Source: Acidobacteriota bacterium
GTDB lineage: Bacteria; Acidobacteriota; Thermoanaerobaculia; Multivoradales; Multivoraceae
Length of the DNA stretch: 64,000 nt
Direction: 5' to 3'
NCBI GenBank assembly: GCA_026707325.1
Contig: JAPOXA010000187.1
Coordinates: forward strand, 55,108 to 119,107
The notes beneath the pieces are model-generated. The model was not told the DNA's origin. It worked only from the letters and a program-made list of their open reading frames with translations, and searched no databases. Below, in pieces: positions 1-8,188 of the stretch. Every line of letters begins with the position of its first letter. The stretch's first letter is position 1. The position numbers and the translations under genes are program-made.

Positions 1-513
1 TTGCTCGTTGACGACTGCCGGCTGGGCGGAGAAGGCGTGGGGGCGGAGCTCTCGCCGGAGCTCTTCGACCGTCTGAACAAGCACATCGTCGAGAGCAGCG
101 CCAGCAATCGCTTCATCACCCTGATCCTCGCCGAGATCGATCCGCGAAAGCGCGGCGGCCGCTACCTCAATGCGGGACACAACCCGGGGCTCCTGGTGCG
201 CGGGAACGGCGAAGTCACGCCCCTTCCGGCCAGCGGCCTGCCGCTGGGCCTTCTTCCCACGGCGAGCTACCAGGTGGAGCCTCTCGAGATGGCTCCGGGC
301 GACCTCCTCTGCCTGTACAGCGACGGGATCACGGAGTGCGAGTCACCAGACGGCGAAGAGTACGGCCAGGAGCGGCTCGAGGACTTCCTTCGCGCCCGCC
401 GCGAGCGGCCGCTGTCCGAGATCGTGGACGCGATCGATGCCGACGTGAGGCGCTTCGGGGCCGGCCTGCCGCAGGGCGACGATCAGACCGTCGTGCTGAT
501 TCGCTGCGGCTAG
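1..513 (+). CDS. SpoIIE/PP2C-type serine phosphatase, C-terminal part
   Basis: This is the C-terminal 170 residues of a protein whose start lies left of the window. It matches the PP2C-like SpoIIE/RsbU phosphatase fold: the segment NAGHNPGLLV, the acidic metal-binding stretch LYSDGITE, and the ending GDDQTVVLI are typical of that domain. Such proteins dephosphorylate anti-sigma-factor antagonists and usually carry N-terminal sensor domains, which cannot be seen here. The TAG stop lies within a CTAG shared with the stop of the convergent TldE-like gene. The family call is firm; the signal sensed and the partner are unknown. Confidence 0.85.
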   Translation: MLVDDCRLGGEGVGAELSPELFDRLNKHIVESSASNRFITLILAEIDPRKRGGRYLNAGHNPGLLVRGNGEVTPLPASGLPLGLLPTASYQVEPLEMAPGDLLCLYSDGITECESPDGEEYGQERLEDFLRARRERPLSEIVDAIDADVRRFGAGLPQGDDQTVVLIRCG

Positions 514-1910
514 GAATCCGTCGCGGTCAGACCGTCCACGTCGGCCACCGCCAGGGCTGGTGCCGACGTGCCGCCGAGGAAACCGTCGCGCGAGGGACGG
601 CAGAACAGGGTGTCGCCGATAGCCAGCAGGTTGGAGAACACGCGGAGCAGGCTGTCCTCCCAGACGAGATCGATCACCGGTTCGGCGAGCCGGCCGCCCC
701 GCAGGCGACGCACCCCGCGGGCCCGTGCCCGCACCCGCATGCGAACGGGGTCGAAGCACTCGACCTCGTCCAGCCTGCTGACCCAGACGCCGCCGTCCGC
801 GATGCGGAACAGGTCCCGCTCGCTGTGCTCGCCGGGTCGGAGGAACGTGTTGAGGGGGCATGCCTCCTCGCCGCCCGTGCAGTGGCAGGTAGGAGAAAGC
901 CCCACGCGGGCAGCGGTGGCGGTGTCCAGCGCCGGTGTTCGCGGCACTCCTGCGGACACCAGCTCGACGGAAGTCTTCGAGACGCCCTCCAGGTCGAAGG
1001 GAAAGGGCAGGCCGCTCTCGCGGCAGGCGTCGTCCGTCAGATCGAGGCGGCGGTCGAAGACCTGCACGCCCGTGTGCTGAAGCAGGAAGGACTCTCTCTC
1101 GAGGATCGAGCGTGAGGAGAACGCGTGGAGGTTCAGCAGTTCGACGAGCTCGATTGTCGCCTCGGGCGCCAGGAGTACGGGCGCGCCGCTGGGCGGCGTC
1201 GCGGCCGTGCCTTCAGGCGCCCTCCGCTCGCGCGCCGTCTCGACCAGTCGGGCAAGCTGGAGGTCGCCGAGCGAACGGGCGGCGTGGCGGGCGAAGCCGG
1301 CGCCCGGATCGGCGCCGCTTCGCACCTCGACCATGACGGAACTGGCCCGTTCGCCTCGTGCGAGTCCCCGGCTGTTGGCGATGGCCGCCTGTCCGATGGT
1401 CCATTCGATGATCGCCGCCTCGTCGTCCCTGAGCGCTTCTCGCAGCAACCGTCGGGCCGCCTTGGCGTGCAGGCGTTCGATATCCCGGTCGCAGACGGCG
1501 GCCGACGTGGCTTCCGGTTGGTTGCCCTCGGGCAACGCGGGGAGCGACTCGGCGGGCGCCGCCCGGGCTGCCGCGAGCGCGAAGCGGACCCCACTGTCGA
1601 GCTCGCCCTTGCGTGCGCCTCCCGTGCGGTGGATTCCCGAGCGCCGTCCCTCTCGAACCCTCAAGGTGACCTGGCGGGAGCGCCGCCGGTAGCTGTCGAG
1701 GTCGGGAACACGGAAGCCGGTGCGGCCGCGCCGGCTTTCCAGCCAGAGGATCTCCGTTTCGTCCGCCGGCGAGCGGTCCGCCGCGGCGACGAGTTCCTCA
1801 CGGACCCGGCCCAGGGGGCGCAGGCGGGGCTCGGCCTCGGCACGTCCGGACCGCCTCCTCCCCGATCGGCGGTTCGGCCTGGCCGGTCTCGGGGGGCGAC
1901 GATCCGGCAC
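510..1910 (-). CDS. TldD/PmbA (TldE-like) family protein
   Basis: This 466-aa protein resembles the TldE/PmbA side of the TldD/TldE proteins, which process modified peptides and clear the CcdA antitoxin in E. coli. Family features are the central NLHAFSSRS...ESFL segment and the late NTFLRPGEHS motif. There is no HExxxH metal site, as expected for the non-catalytic TldE subunit; no TldD partner is in view. An unusual CHCTGGEEAC cluster sits just before NTFL. The start is uncertain: the GTG used here adds a basic, low-complexity stretch of about 30 residues, and recognisable sequence begins near REELVAAAD. Confidence 0.7.
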   Translation of the reverse strand: MPDRRPPRPARPNRRSGRRRSGRAEAEPRLRPLGRVREELVAAADRSPADETEILWLESRRGRTGFRVPDLDSYRRRSRQVTLRVREGRRSGIHRTGGARKGELDSGVRFALAAARAAPAESLPALPEGNQPEATSAAVCDRDIERLHAKAARRLLREALRDDEAAIIEWTIGQAAIANSRGLARGERASSVMVEVRSGADPGAGFARHAARSLGDLQLARLVETARERRAPEGTAATPPSGAPVLLAPEATIELVELLNLHAFSSRSILERESFLLQHTGVQVFDRRLDLTDDACRESGLPFPFDLEGVSKTSVELVSAGVPRTPALDTATAARVGLSPTCHCTGGEEACPLNTFLRPGEHSERDLFRIADGGVWVSRLDEVECFDPVRMRVRARARGVRRLRGGRLAEPVIDLVWEDSLLRVFSNLLAIGDTLFCRPSRDGFLGGTSAPALAVADVDGLTATDS

Positions 1911-1934
1911 GGTGTTTGCCTATCATAGGGAATC

Positions 1935-2705
1935 GTGCGGGAACTCTGGCAGTCGAGGTCCGGATCGCCGCGGTCCGTTGCGCTCGCCGGCGTGGTATGC
2001 GCCTTTGCGGCGGTCGGCGTCGTGGGGCAGCCGCCTGACCGGAACGATCCGTTCGCGGCCCAGCGCACCGCCATGGTGGAAGAACAGATCAGAGGCCGGG
2101 GAATCGAGGAACCGAAGCTGCTGAACGCGCTCAGAACGGTTCCCCGGCACGAGTTCGTGCCGGACTCCCTGCGTGACGACGCCTACGGCGACGAGGCCGT
2201 CCAGATCGGCTCCGGTCAGACCGTCTCCCAGCCCTACCTGGTTGCCTTGATGGCGGACCTTCTCGAACTCGATGGCGACGAGAAGCTGCTCGAGATCGGT
2301 ACCGGCTCCGGGTACACGACGGCGGTGCTGGCGCGTCTGGCTCGCCGCGTCTACTCGATCGAGATCATCGACGATCTGGCGGAGAGGGCGGTGGGGGTTC
2401 TGGACGAGCTGGGCTACGGCAACATCGAGGTCCGCGTAGGTGACGGCTACCGCGGGTGGCCGGAAGAAGCGCCCTTCGACGGCATCCTGGTCTCCGCCGC
2501 GCCCGAGGAGGTGCCGCCGCCGCTGATCGAACAGCTCAAGGTGAACGGCATCCTGGTTGCCCCGGTCGGTGGACCCCTGCAGGACCTCGTGGTCATCCGA
2601 AAGACCCCGGACGGCCTTGAACGTCGCCAGGTCGACGTCGTCCGGTTCGTGCCCATGGTGGGGCGCGCGCAGGAGGACCCGGAAGGGGAGAACCCGAACT
2701 TCTAG
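1935..2705 (+). CDS. pcm: Protein-L-isoaspartate O-methyltransferase, exported form
   Basis: This enzyme methylates L-isoaspartyl residues with S-adenosylmethionine to start repair of aged proteins. The sequence shows the Pcm features in order: MVEEQIRGRGI, VPRHEFVP, GSGQTVSQPYLVA, the SAM-binding LLEIGTGSGYTTAVLA, and a late DGILVSAAPEEVP. At 256 aa it is longer than the roughly 210-aa cytosolic enzyme because of an N-terminal hydrophobic segment (about residues 12-30) ending near VVGQPP, which looks like a signal peptide. I infer a periplasmic or lipid-free exported location. A TATCAT hexamer just upstream may be a -10 box. The GTG start is the first that gives the signal peptide. Confidence 0.9.
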   Translation: MRELWQSRSGSPRSVALAGVVCAFAAVGVVGQPPDRNDPFAAQRTAMVEEQIRGRGIEEPKLLNALRTVPRHEFVPDSLRDDAYGDEAVQIGSGQTVSQPYLVALMADLLELDGDEKLLEIGTGSGYTTAVLARLARRVYSIEIIDDLAERAVGVLDELGYGNIEVRVGDGYRGWPEEAPFDGILVSAAPEEVPPPLIEQLKVNGILVAPVGGPLQDLVVIRKTPDGLERRQVDVVRFVPMVGRAQEDPEGENPNF

Positions 2706-2722
2706 GCCCGAACTTCCAGAAG

Positions 2723-2798
2723 TGGTGGAGCAGAAGGGACTTGAACCCTCGACCCCCACGTTGCGAACGTGGTGCTCTCCCAGCTGAGCTACTGCCCC
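2723..2798 (-). tRNA. tRNA-Ala (CGC anticodon)
   Basis: The reverse complement folds as a 76-nt cloverleaf with encoded CCA. The acceptor arms are GGGGCAG and CTGCTCC, and the pairing contains the G3-U70 wobble that is the main alanine identity element. The anticodon loop is TTCGCAA, giving CGC, which reads GCG. It stands alone between pcm and the DUF883-like gene, on the opposite strand. Confidence 0.97.
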
Positions 2799-2865
2799 AC
2801 GAGAGTTCTCCCGTACCTCGGGGGCGACGGATTGTAGCAGCGCCGGACATGTATATGATCGGGCC

Positions 2866-3255
2866 ATGAGCAACGCCAAGAAGAAGGAAGGCGACGAGGA
2901 CGGCGGCAACGTCACGTCGATGGATCTGGCCCGGGAGGCGGTCGCCGAGGGGGTGGAGAAGGCCCGCTCGGCTGTCGGTCACGGCGTCGACGCGGCGCGT
3001 GAGCGGATGCGGGACTCCCCGCTCTCGGAACGGGTCAAGAAGGCCTCCGCCCGGGCTGGAGAGGCGGCCAAGGGAGGTTACGGCACCGCCAAGGAGAAGC
3101 TCGGTCACGGCTACGAACGGGCGCGCAAGGACCTGGATCAACTGGTTGGCGACGTGAACGTGTATGTCCGTGACAATCCCGGTCGGGCAGTGCTGATCGC
3201 GGCCGCCGCGGGCTTCGTCCTGGGATTCCTGCTGCGTCGTGACCGCCGATCCTGA
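2866..3255 (+). CDS. DUF883/ElaB-YqjD-like membrane-anchored protein
   Basis: This 129-aa protein has a long hydrophilic, Lys/Arg/Ala-rich helical region followed by one C-terminal membrane segment. The ending RDNPGRAVLIAAAAGFVLGFLL resembles DUF883 proteins such as ElaB and YqjD, which anchor ribosomes at the inner membrane in stationary phase in E. coli. The function here is inferred only from that likeness. The gene overlaps the next short membrane gene by 17 nt, so the two are probably co-translated. The ATG start follows an AT-rich stretch (ATGTATATGATCGG) that may hold the promoter. Confidence 0.65.
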   Translation: MSNAKKKEGDEDGGNVTSMDLAREAVAEGVEKARSAVGHGVDAARERMRDSPLSERVKKASARAGEAAKGGYGTAKEKLGHGYERARKDLDQLVGDVNVYVRDNPGRAVLIAAAAGFVLGFLLRRDRRS

Positions 3256-3469
3256 CCAGCCGGCGATCGAAGATCGGATTGTCGGCAGTCTGACGCCCGG
3301 TCTCGACTGGGTGGCGCTTGTGCGCGCGTATCCGCTGGCGTCCGTGGCCGTGGCGGCTTCGCTCGGTTTCCTGATCGGACGCGCCCGTGGCCGGGAGATC
3401 CTCGGCATTCTGGGCGACCTCGCCGGCGAGCGGGTCGACGAGAGTGTACGCAGCGTCCTGATCCGCTAG
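3239..3469 (+). CDS. Small membrane protein paired with the DUF883-like gene
   Basis: This 76-aa protein has one predicted membrane segment (about residues 28-48, YPLASVAVAASLGFLIG) flanked by charged residues. The segment echoes the C-terminal anchor of the preceding DUF883-like protein (a P-x-A-x-V-hydrophobic-GFLIGR pattern), so the pair may have arisen by duplication of the anchor. The GTG start lies inside the end of the upstream gene in another frame, which suggests translational coupling. No domain is recognised beyond this. Confidence 0.6.
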   Translation: MTADPDQPAIEDRIVGSLTPGLDWVALVRAYPLASVAVAASLGFLIGRARGREILGILGDLAGERVDESVRSVLIR

Positions 3470-3506
3470 GGCCGAACACTCCCGACCCAGCCGCGGGACG
3501 ACTCCG

Positions 3507-4334
3507 CTGCGCCGTCTGCTCCACCTCTCCGACATCCACTTCGGGCCGCCGCACTACCGGCCGGCGGCCGCGGGCGTGGAGGCGCTGGTCGCGGACCGGC
3601 GGCCCGACCTCGTCGTCGTGTCGGGAGACCTGACCCAGCGGGCGAAACCTCGGCAGTTCCGGCAGGCGCGGCGGTTCCTGGAAGGTCTCGGGCCGCCGTT
3701 CCTGGCCGTACCGGGCAACCACGACGTTCCGATGTACCGGGTGTGGGAGCGTCTGCTCGACCGTTACGGCGCCTACCGTCGCCACTTCAGCCTCGACCTC
3801 GAGCCCAGCTTCCGGGACGCGGAACTGGAAGTCGTCGGGTTGAATACGGCGTTCAACCTGACCATCGAGGACGGGCGCTTCACGGCACGCCAACTGGCCG
3901 CGGTTGAGGAGCGCTTCCATCGGGACGGCTCGGCGGAAAGCGAGGGCCGTGTGCGGATCGCCGTCGCCCACCACCCGCTGGCGGCCCTGCCCGAGCTGAT
4001 GGGCTGGCGCACGGCGCGCCGCAGCGGCGAGGCCCTGACGGCGTTCGCGGCCGCCGGCGTCGACCTGGTACTCGCCGGGCACGTCCATGTAGCCGCCGTG
4101 GGCCTGGTGCCGGACTGCGGAAGAAGGCTGTGGATGGTACACAGCGGCACCACCACTTCGAGGCGCGGAAGGGGTACGGAACGAGGCCGGAACACCTGCA
4201 ACCTGATCACCCTGGATGCGGGATCCCAAGACGCGGGGTGCTTGCGCCGGTCGGCGACGGTCGAGCAGATGCTCTGGTCGGAGCAGGAAGGACGCTTCGA
4301 GGTAGAAGCGGTTCACGACTGCCGACTCGCATGA
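3507..4334 (+). CDS. Calcineurin-like metallophosphoesterase, probable CTG start
   Basis: This is a binuclear metal phosphoesterase of the Icc/CpdA type. Motifs in order are LLHLSDIHFG, VVSGDLTQRA, VPGNHDVP, IAVAHHPL and LAGHVHVA, which together supply the metal ligands. The first DxH motif lies upstream of every ATG, GTG or TTG in this frame; the first GTG is at 3576, inside the domain. The reading frame opens at 3462, and the CTG at 3507 would give MRRLLHLSDIHFG, exactly the family-typical N-terminus (275 aa). I therefore place the start at this CTG. The substrate is unknown. The gene stops 3 nt inside the following M16 peptidase gene. Confidence 0.82.
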   Translation: MRRLLHLSDIHFGPPHYRPAAAGVEALVADRRPDLVVVSGDLTQRAKPRQFRQARRFLEGLGPPFLAVPGNHDVPMYRVWERLLDRYGAYRRHFSLDLEPSFRDAELEVVGLNTAFNLTIEDGRFTARQLAAVEERFHRDGSAESEGRVRIAVAHHPLAALPELMGWRTARRSGEALTAFAAAGVDLVLAGHVHVAAVGLVPDCGRRLWMVHSGTTTSRRGRGTERGRNTCNLITLDAGSQDAGCLRRSATVEQMLWSEQEGRFEVEAVHDCRLA

Positions 4335-5677
4335 CCACGGTCGATCTGCGGGCGTTCGACCGCGTGGCGGGCCGGGCCGAGACGCTGGACAACGGTCTGC
4401 GAGTGGTCCTCCTGCCGCGGGACGGGGCCGAGTCGATCGTCGTTGCGCTCTGCTATCGGGCCGGCAGCCGGGACGAGGAGCCGGACGAGTCCGGTCTGGC
4501 CCACTTCCTGGAGCACATGATGTTCAAGGGCTCGGCGGCGTACGGGCCGGGCGCGATCGACCGGCTGACCCAGCGCCTGGGCGGCACGAACAACGCGTTC
4601 ACCTCCCACGACGCAACCCTCTACCACTTCCAGTTCGAACGCGGATCGTGGCAGGAGGCGCTCCGGATCGAGTCCGACCGGATGCGGGGCCTGAGCCTGC
4701 TGCCGGAGGAGGTGGACAGCGAGCGCGAGGTGATCCTCGAGGAGATCCGGATGGTCGAGGACGATCCCTGGGACGCCCTGGAACAGGCGGTGGCCGGGCG
4801 CGTGTTCGGTGACCATCCCTACGGGCGATCCGTGCTCGGCACCAGGGAGAGCCTGCGCGCGCTGGACGCCGGGACGCTCCGCTCGTTTCATCGCCGGCAC
4901 TATCGACCGGGTCGGGCGGTCCTGGTTTGCGCCGGCGGCTTGCCCCCGGACGCGATGGAGCTCGTCGAGGCGACGCTGGGAACTGTCCGCTGGGTGCGCG
5001 GGTCCTCTGACCCGCCTACGGGCGGAGCCGCGGAGCGGCGTAGTCCGAACAATAGGGACGCCGGCCAAAGGCCGGCGACGATGTTGGATGCCGCCTGCGG
5101 CGGCGGCGGGTCAGAAGACCCGCGCACCCAGTTTCGCCGGATCGAGTTGCGCCGGGGCGAGACTCCGAGGCTGCTGGTCGCCCATCCGGCGCCGGCGCCC
5201 GACGACCCGGCCCATGTCCATCTCCGGCTGGCGCTGGCCGTCCTCTGCAGTGGGCGCTCCAGCCGGATCCAGCGCGAACTCGTGGAAGAGAACCCTCTGG
5301 CGCTCTGGGCCTCGGCAGCCGTAACCGGTCACCGGCTCGGGGGCTTGGCGGTCTTCTCCGCCGAGGCGGCGGCCGGGGCCGATCCGGCGCGCCTGGAGGA
5401 AGAGCTGTGTTCGCGGGTCGACCGCATCGCGGTACGTCCGCCGGACGGGGAAGAACTCGAGCGGGCGAAGCGGATCCTGTTCGTGGACTGGGTCTTCCTG
5501 CACGAAGCGATCGCCGAACGGGCGGTGACGGCCGCGCTCGAGCAGGCTCTGTTCCGACCAGGCTTCAGCCGCGACTCGTTCGAGGCGTTGTCCGCCACGA
5601 CCGCATCCGATGTCGCCGCGACCTGCGCCGCGTGGCTGTCGTCGGAAACGCGGGTCGTCGCCTGGTCTCGCCCGTGA
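4331..5677 (+). CDS. M16 family zinc peptidase, catalytic subunit, with in-frame repeat insert
   Basis: This 448-aa protein is an insulinase-type M16 peptidase. The inverted zinc motif HFLEH is present (His58, Glu61, His62), and the distal Glu lies in the EREVILEE segment. The protein is the active half of a two-gene peptidase; the next gene encodes a partner without the zinc motif. Residues about 220-267 are encoded by a palindromic repeat (4990-5131) that interrupts the linker between the two M16 subdomains without breaking the frame. The ATG start overlaps the end of the phosphoesterase gene by 4 nt, and the stop overlaps the next gene in GTGA. Confidence 0.9.
   Translation: MTTVDLRAFDRVAGRAETLDNGLRVVLLPRDGAESIVVALCYRAGSRDEEPDESGLAHFLEHMMFKGSAAYGPGAIDRLTQRLGGTNNAFTSHDATLYHFQFERGSWQEALRIESDRMRGLSLLPEEVDSEREVILEEIRMVEDDPWDALEQAVAGRVFGDHPYGRSVLGTRESLRALDAGTLRSFHRRHYRPGRAVLVCAGGLPPDAMELVEATLGTVRWVRGSSDPPTGGAAERRSPNNRDAGQRPATMLDAACGGGGSEDPRTQFRRIELRRGETPRLLVAHPAPAPDDPAHVHLRLALAVLCSGRSSRIQRELVEENPLALWASAAVTGHRLGGLAVFSAEAAAGADPARLEEELCSRVDRIAVRPPDGEELERAKRILFVDWVFLHEAIAERAVTAALEQALFRPGFSRDSFEALSATTASDVAATCAAWLSSETRVVAWSRP
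4990..5131. repeat. REP/BIME-like palindromic element inside the M16 gene
   Basis: This 142-bp unit is bounded by a perfect 15-bp inverted repeat: CTGGGTGCGCGGGTC on the left and its reverse complement on the right. Each end also forms its own hairpin (GCGGGTC with GACCCGC, loops CTCT and AGAA). Inside are the hairpins GCCGGCC-AAA-GGCCGGC and GCCGC-CTGCG-GCGGC. The same end sequence and inner hairpin recur at 56476-56545 and, diverged, at 53155-53221. It is translated in frame within the peptidase, like the palindromic peptide elements known from Rickettsia. Confidence 0.8.
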
Positions 5678-6945
5678 CCGATCGCGAGCCGCTGCGTCTC
5701 GACCTGTGGTCGGGCCGGCTGCGACTGGCCGCCGTGCGCGTGCCGGACTCCGGCGTCGTGGCCGCCCGAGCCTGGCTGCGCGGCGGCGCCCGCGTCGATT
5801 CTTCGCCCGGGCTGGCGCTTCTCTGCGGCCGCATGCTGGTCGAGGGCGCCGCCCGCCGAACCTGGCGGGAGATCGCCGAACAGGCCGAAGCGCGCGGCGT
5901 GTCCCTGAACAGCTTCGCGAGCGCGGAGGTCCACGGCCTCTCGGTCGACGCGCTGGCCGACGACGCGGATCTGGCGCTCGAGTGGCTGGCCGAGCTCGTG
6001 CTCGAACCCGGTTTCGATCGGGATCGCTTCGATTTGCTGCGCGACCAGACCCTGGGCGAACTCCGCAGTCTCGCGGATCGCCCCGAAATCGTCACCGGCT
6101 GGGCCTTCCGGGATCAGCTCTACCACCCGCATCCGCTCGCGTCGCCGAGTCAGGGCTCGAGCGAGTCGCTGGCAGCGCTGACGCCGGAGGACTGCGTGCG
6201 GTTTCACCGTGATGCCCTGGCGCGGGGCGGGGTGGTCGCGGTGGCGGGCGACATCGACGAGGAGGCGGTGCTGGCGGACCTGGAGCGCTTCTTCGGCGAC
6301 GCGGTCGGAGGGGCTGTCCGTGCCGTCGAACCGCCGGCGCCTCGCGGCCGGAGCGAGAAACGGATCGAGGTCGCCACCGGCTCCCGGGAGCAGGCGCACG
6401 TGTACGCGGGACACTTCACGGTCGAACGGCGGCATCCCGACTTGCCCGAGCTGCGGGCGCTCGGGATCCTGCTCGGCTCGGACGGTATGGCCGGCCTGAT
6501 TCCGAATCGGATCCGCGAACAGGAGGGTCTCGCCTACGCGACCCACGTCGATCTCCTGGCTGGGGCCGGCACGGATCCCGGCGCCCTTTCCGTCTACCTC
6601 GGCACGCACCCCGACCACGTCGCCCGCGCCCTCGAACTCGTACGGGATTCCCTGCGACACGTCCTGGAGCGACCGCCCGAGGCGGCGGTTCTCGATGAGT
6701 GCAAGACGGGCATGTTCGGCCGTGAGCCCTTCGCTGCCGAGACCGCCGGCCAGTGGGCCGGCCTGCTGGTCGACGCGCTGCTGTTCGACCTCCCCAGCTA
6801 CCGGCGGAGCTTCCGGCTCGAACGGATCGAGCGGCTCACTCCCCGTGGCGTCTTCGAGGCCGCTCGACGGCACATCCACCCGGATCGGATGCGGGTGACC
6901 GTCGGGCTCCCCGAAGGGAACGGCGGGGAGGGGTCGCCGGGGTGA
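5674..6945 (+). CDS. M16 family peptidase-like protein, non-catalytic subunit
   Basis: This 423-aa protein has the M16 fold (an N-terminal half, then a second half with SREQAHVYAGHF and IREQEGLAYA) but lacks the HxxEH zinc site; the matching position reads CGRMLVEGAA. In two-component M16 peptidases such a subunit keeps the R/Y substrate-clamp residues and forms a clamshell with the zinc subunit. The RIREQEGLAYA stretch matches that R...Y element. The GTG start shares GTGA with the stop of the upstream catalytic gene, so the two are likely made in equal amounts. Neither subunit has a clear signal peptide. Confidence 0.87.
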   Translation: MTDREPLRLDLWSGRLRLAAVRVPDSGVVAARAWLRGGARVDSSPGLALLCGRMLVEGAARRTWREIAEQAEARGVSLNSFASAEVHGLSVDALADDADLALEWLAELVLEPGFDRDRFDLLRDQTLGELRSLADRPEIVTGWAFRDQLYHPHPLASPSQGSSESLAALTPEDCVRFHRDALARGGVVAVAGDIDEEAVLADLERFFGDAVGGAVRAVEPPAPRGRSEKRIEVATGSREQAHVYAGHFTVERRHPDLPELRALGILLGSDGMAGLIPNRIREQEGLAYATHVDLLAGAGTDPGALSVYLGTHPDHVARALELVRDSLRHVLERPPEAAVLDECKTGMFGREPFAAETAGQWAGLLVDALLFDLPSYRRSFRLERIERLTPRGVFEAARRHIHPDRMRVTVGLPEGNGGEGSPG

Positions 6946-7049
6946 GAGCGGAGCCTGCCTGCACGGCGTCACGCGCTCGGTCTCTCCGGGTAGAGTCCGT
7001 CGACGGCGAGTTGCCGAGGGGCGATCTACGGGGACGGGACAGGCGAGCT

Positions 7050-8171
7050 TTGGCTGAGGTGCAACGGACGGTCCTGTACAGGCGTCATGTCGAATCGGGA
7101 GCCCGCTTCGGGCCCTTCGCCGGCTACGAGATGCCGATCCAGTACGAGGGAGTGCTGGCGGAGCACCGCGCGGTGCGTGAGCGCGCCGGGATGTTCGACG
7201 TTTCCCACATGGGAGAGATCCGGGTGCGTGGGCCGCGGGCCCTGCCCTTCCTCCAGCGGCTGACACCGAACGACGTCGGCGCGCTCCATCCGTTGCGCGC
7301 CCAGTACAGTGCGCTCCTGACCGAGCGGGGCACCTTCATCGACGATCTGCTCGTCTACTGTCTCGACCCGGAGGACTACCTGCTCGTGGTCAACGCCGCC
7401 TCGCGGGCGCGCGACCTGGAACTGCTCGAGACGGCGGCAGCGGCGGAGGGCCATGGCGTCCAGGTCGACGACCAGAGCGACGAGACCGCCCTGATCGCCG
7501 TCCAGGGGCCGCGGGCGGCGGAGATCGTGGCGGACGTCGTGGGCGGAGAAGCCGCCGAGCTCCGGTACTACTCGTTCCTCCACCAGGACGGGACGAACAG
7601 GATGATTTCGCGCACGGGCTACACCGGCGAGGACGGCTTCGAGATCTACCTCCCTTCCGAGCGGGCGGAAGACCTGTGGGCCGAGTTCCTGGAGCGGGGC
7701 CGCGATGTCGGCCTGGCGCCGGCCGGTCTGGGCGCGAGAGATACGCTGCGGCTGGAGGCCGGGATGATGCTCTGCGGCCAGGACATCGACGAGGAGACGA
7801 CGCCGCTCGAGGCCGGGCTGTCCTGGATCGTCAAGTGGAAGAAGGGCGACTTCACAGGCCGCGACGCCCTGGCCCGCCAGCGGGAGAAGGGTTGCCGCCA
7901 CCGGCTGGTCGGCTTCGAGGTGGAGGGCCGCGGCATCGCCCGGCACGGCCACCGGCTGACGGTCCGCGATGCTCCCGGCGGCGCAGGCCCGGTGACCAGC
8001 GGCGCCTTCGCACCCACGCTGGGGCGGGCGATCGGCATCGCCCGGCTGGACTGCGGCGGCGGCGGGTCGCCCGAGCCCGGCAGCGCGGCAACGGTTACGG
8101 TTCGCGGCCGCGAGATCGATTGCCGTATCGTCAAACTACCGTTCTACCGGCGCCCGAAGCGGGGCGTCTGA
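7050..8171 (+). CDS. gcvT: Glycine cleavage system T protein (aminomethyltransferase)
   Basis: GcvT takes the aminomethyl group from lipoylated GcvH and passes its methylene to tetrahydrofolate, releasing ammonia. Family features are FAGYEMPIQY, GMFDVSHMGE with the catalytic Asp region, SRTGYTGEDGFEIY and GLGARDTLRLE. The TTG at 7050 gives an N-terminus of family-typical length (373 aa) and follows GGGACAGG. An alternative GTG at 6942, overlapping the previous stop, would add 36 atypical residues. gcvH follows after 17 nt. The P-protein genes are not in the window. I saw no glycine riboswitch in the short upstream gap. Confidence 0.92.
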   Translation: MAEVQRTVLYRRHVESGARFGPFAGYEMPIQYEGVLAEHRAVRERAGMFDVSHMGEIRVRGPRALPFLQRLTPNDVGALHPLRAQYSALLTERGTFIDDLLVYCLDPEDYLLVVNAASRARDLELLETAAAAEGHGVQVDDQSDETALIAVQGPRAAEIVADVVGGEAAELRYYSFLHQDGTNRMISRTGYTGEDGFEIYLPSERAEDLWAEFLERGRDVGLAPAGLGARDTLRLEAGMMLCGQDIDEETTPLEAGLSWIVKWKKGDFTGRDALARQREKGCRHRLVGFEVEGRGIARHGHRLTVRDAPGGAGPVTSGAFAPTLGRAIGIARLDCGGGGSPEPGSAATVTVRGREIDCRIVKLPFYRRPKRGV

Positions 8172-8188
8172 GGAGGAGCCTTGTTCCG

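Noticed and set aside
510..513. Shared CTAG at convergent stops (also at 58155-58158)
   Set aside because: Striking, but an expected outcome of tightly packed convergent genes that both use TAG.
6946..7049. Possible glycine riboswitch before gcvT
   Set aside because: The gap is too short for a tandem glycine aptamer and I could not find the conserved core.
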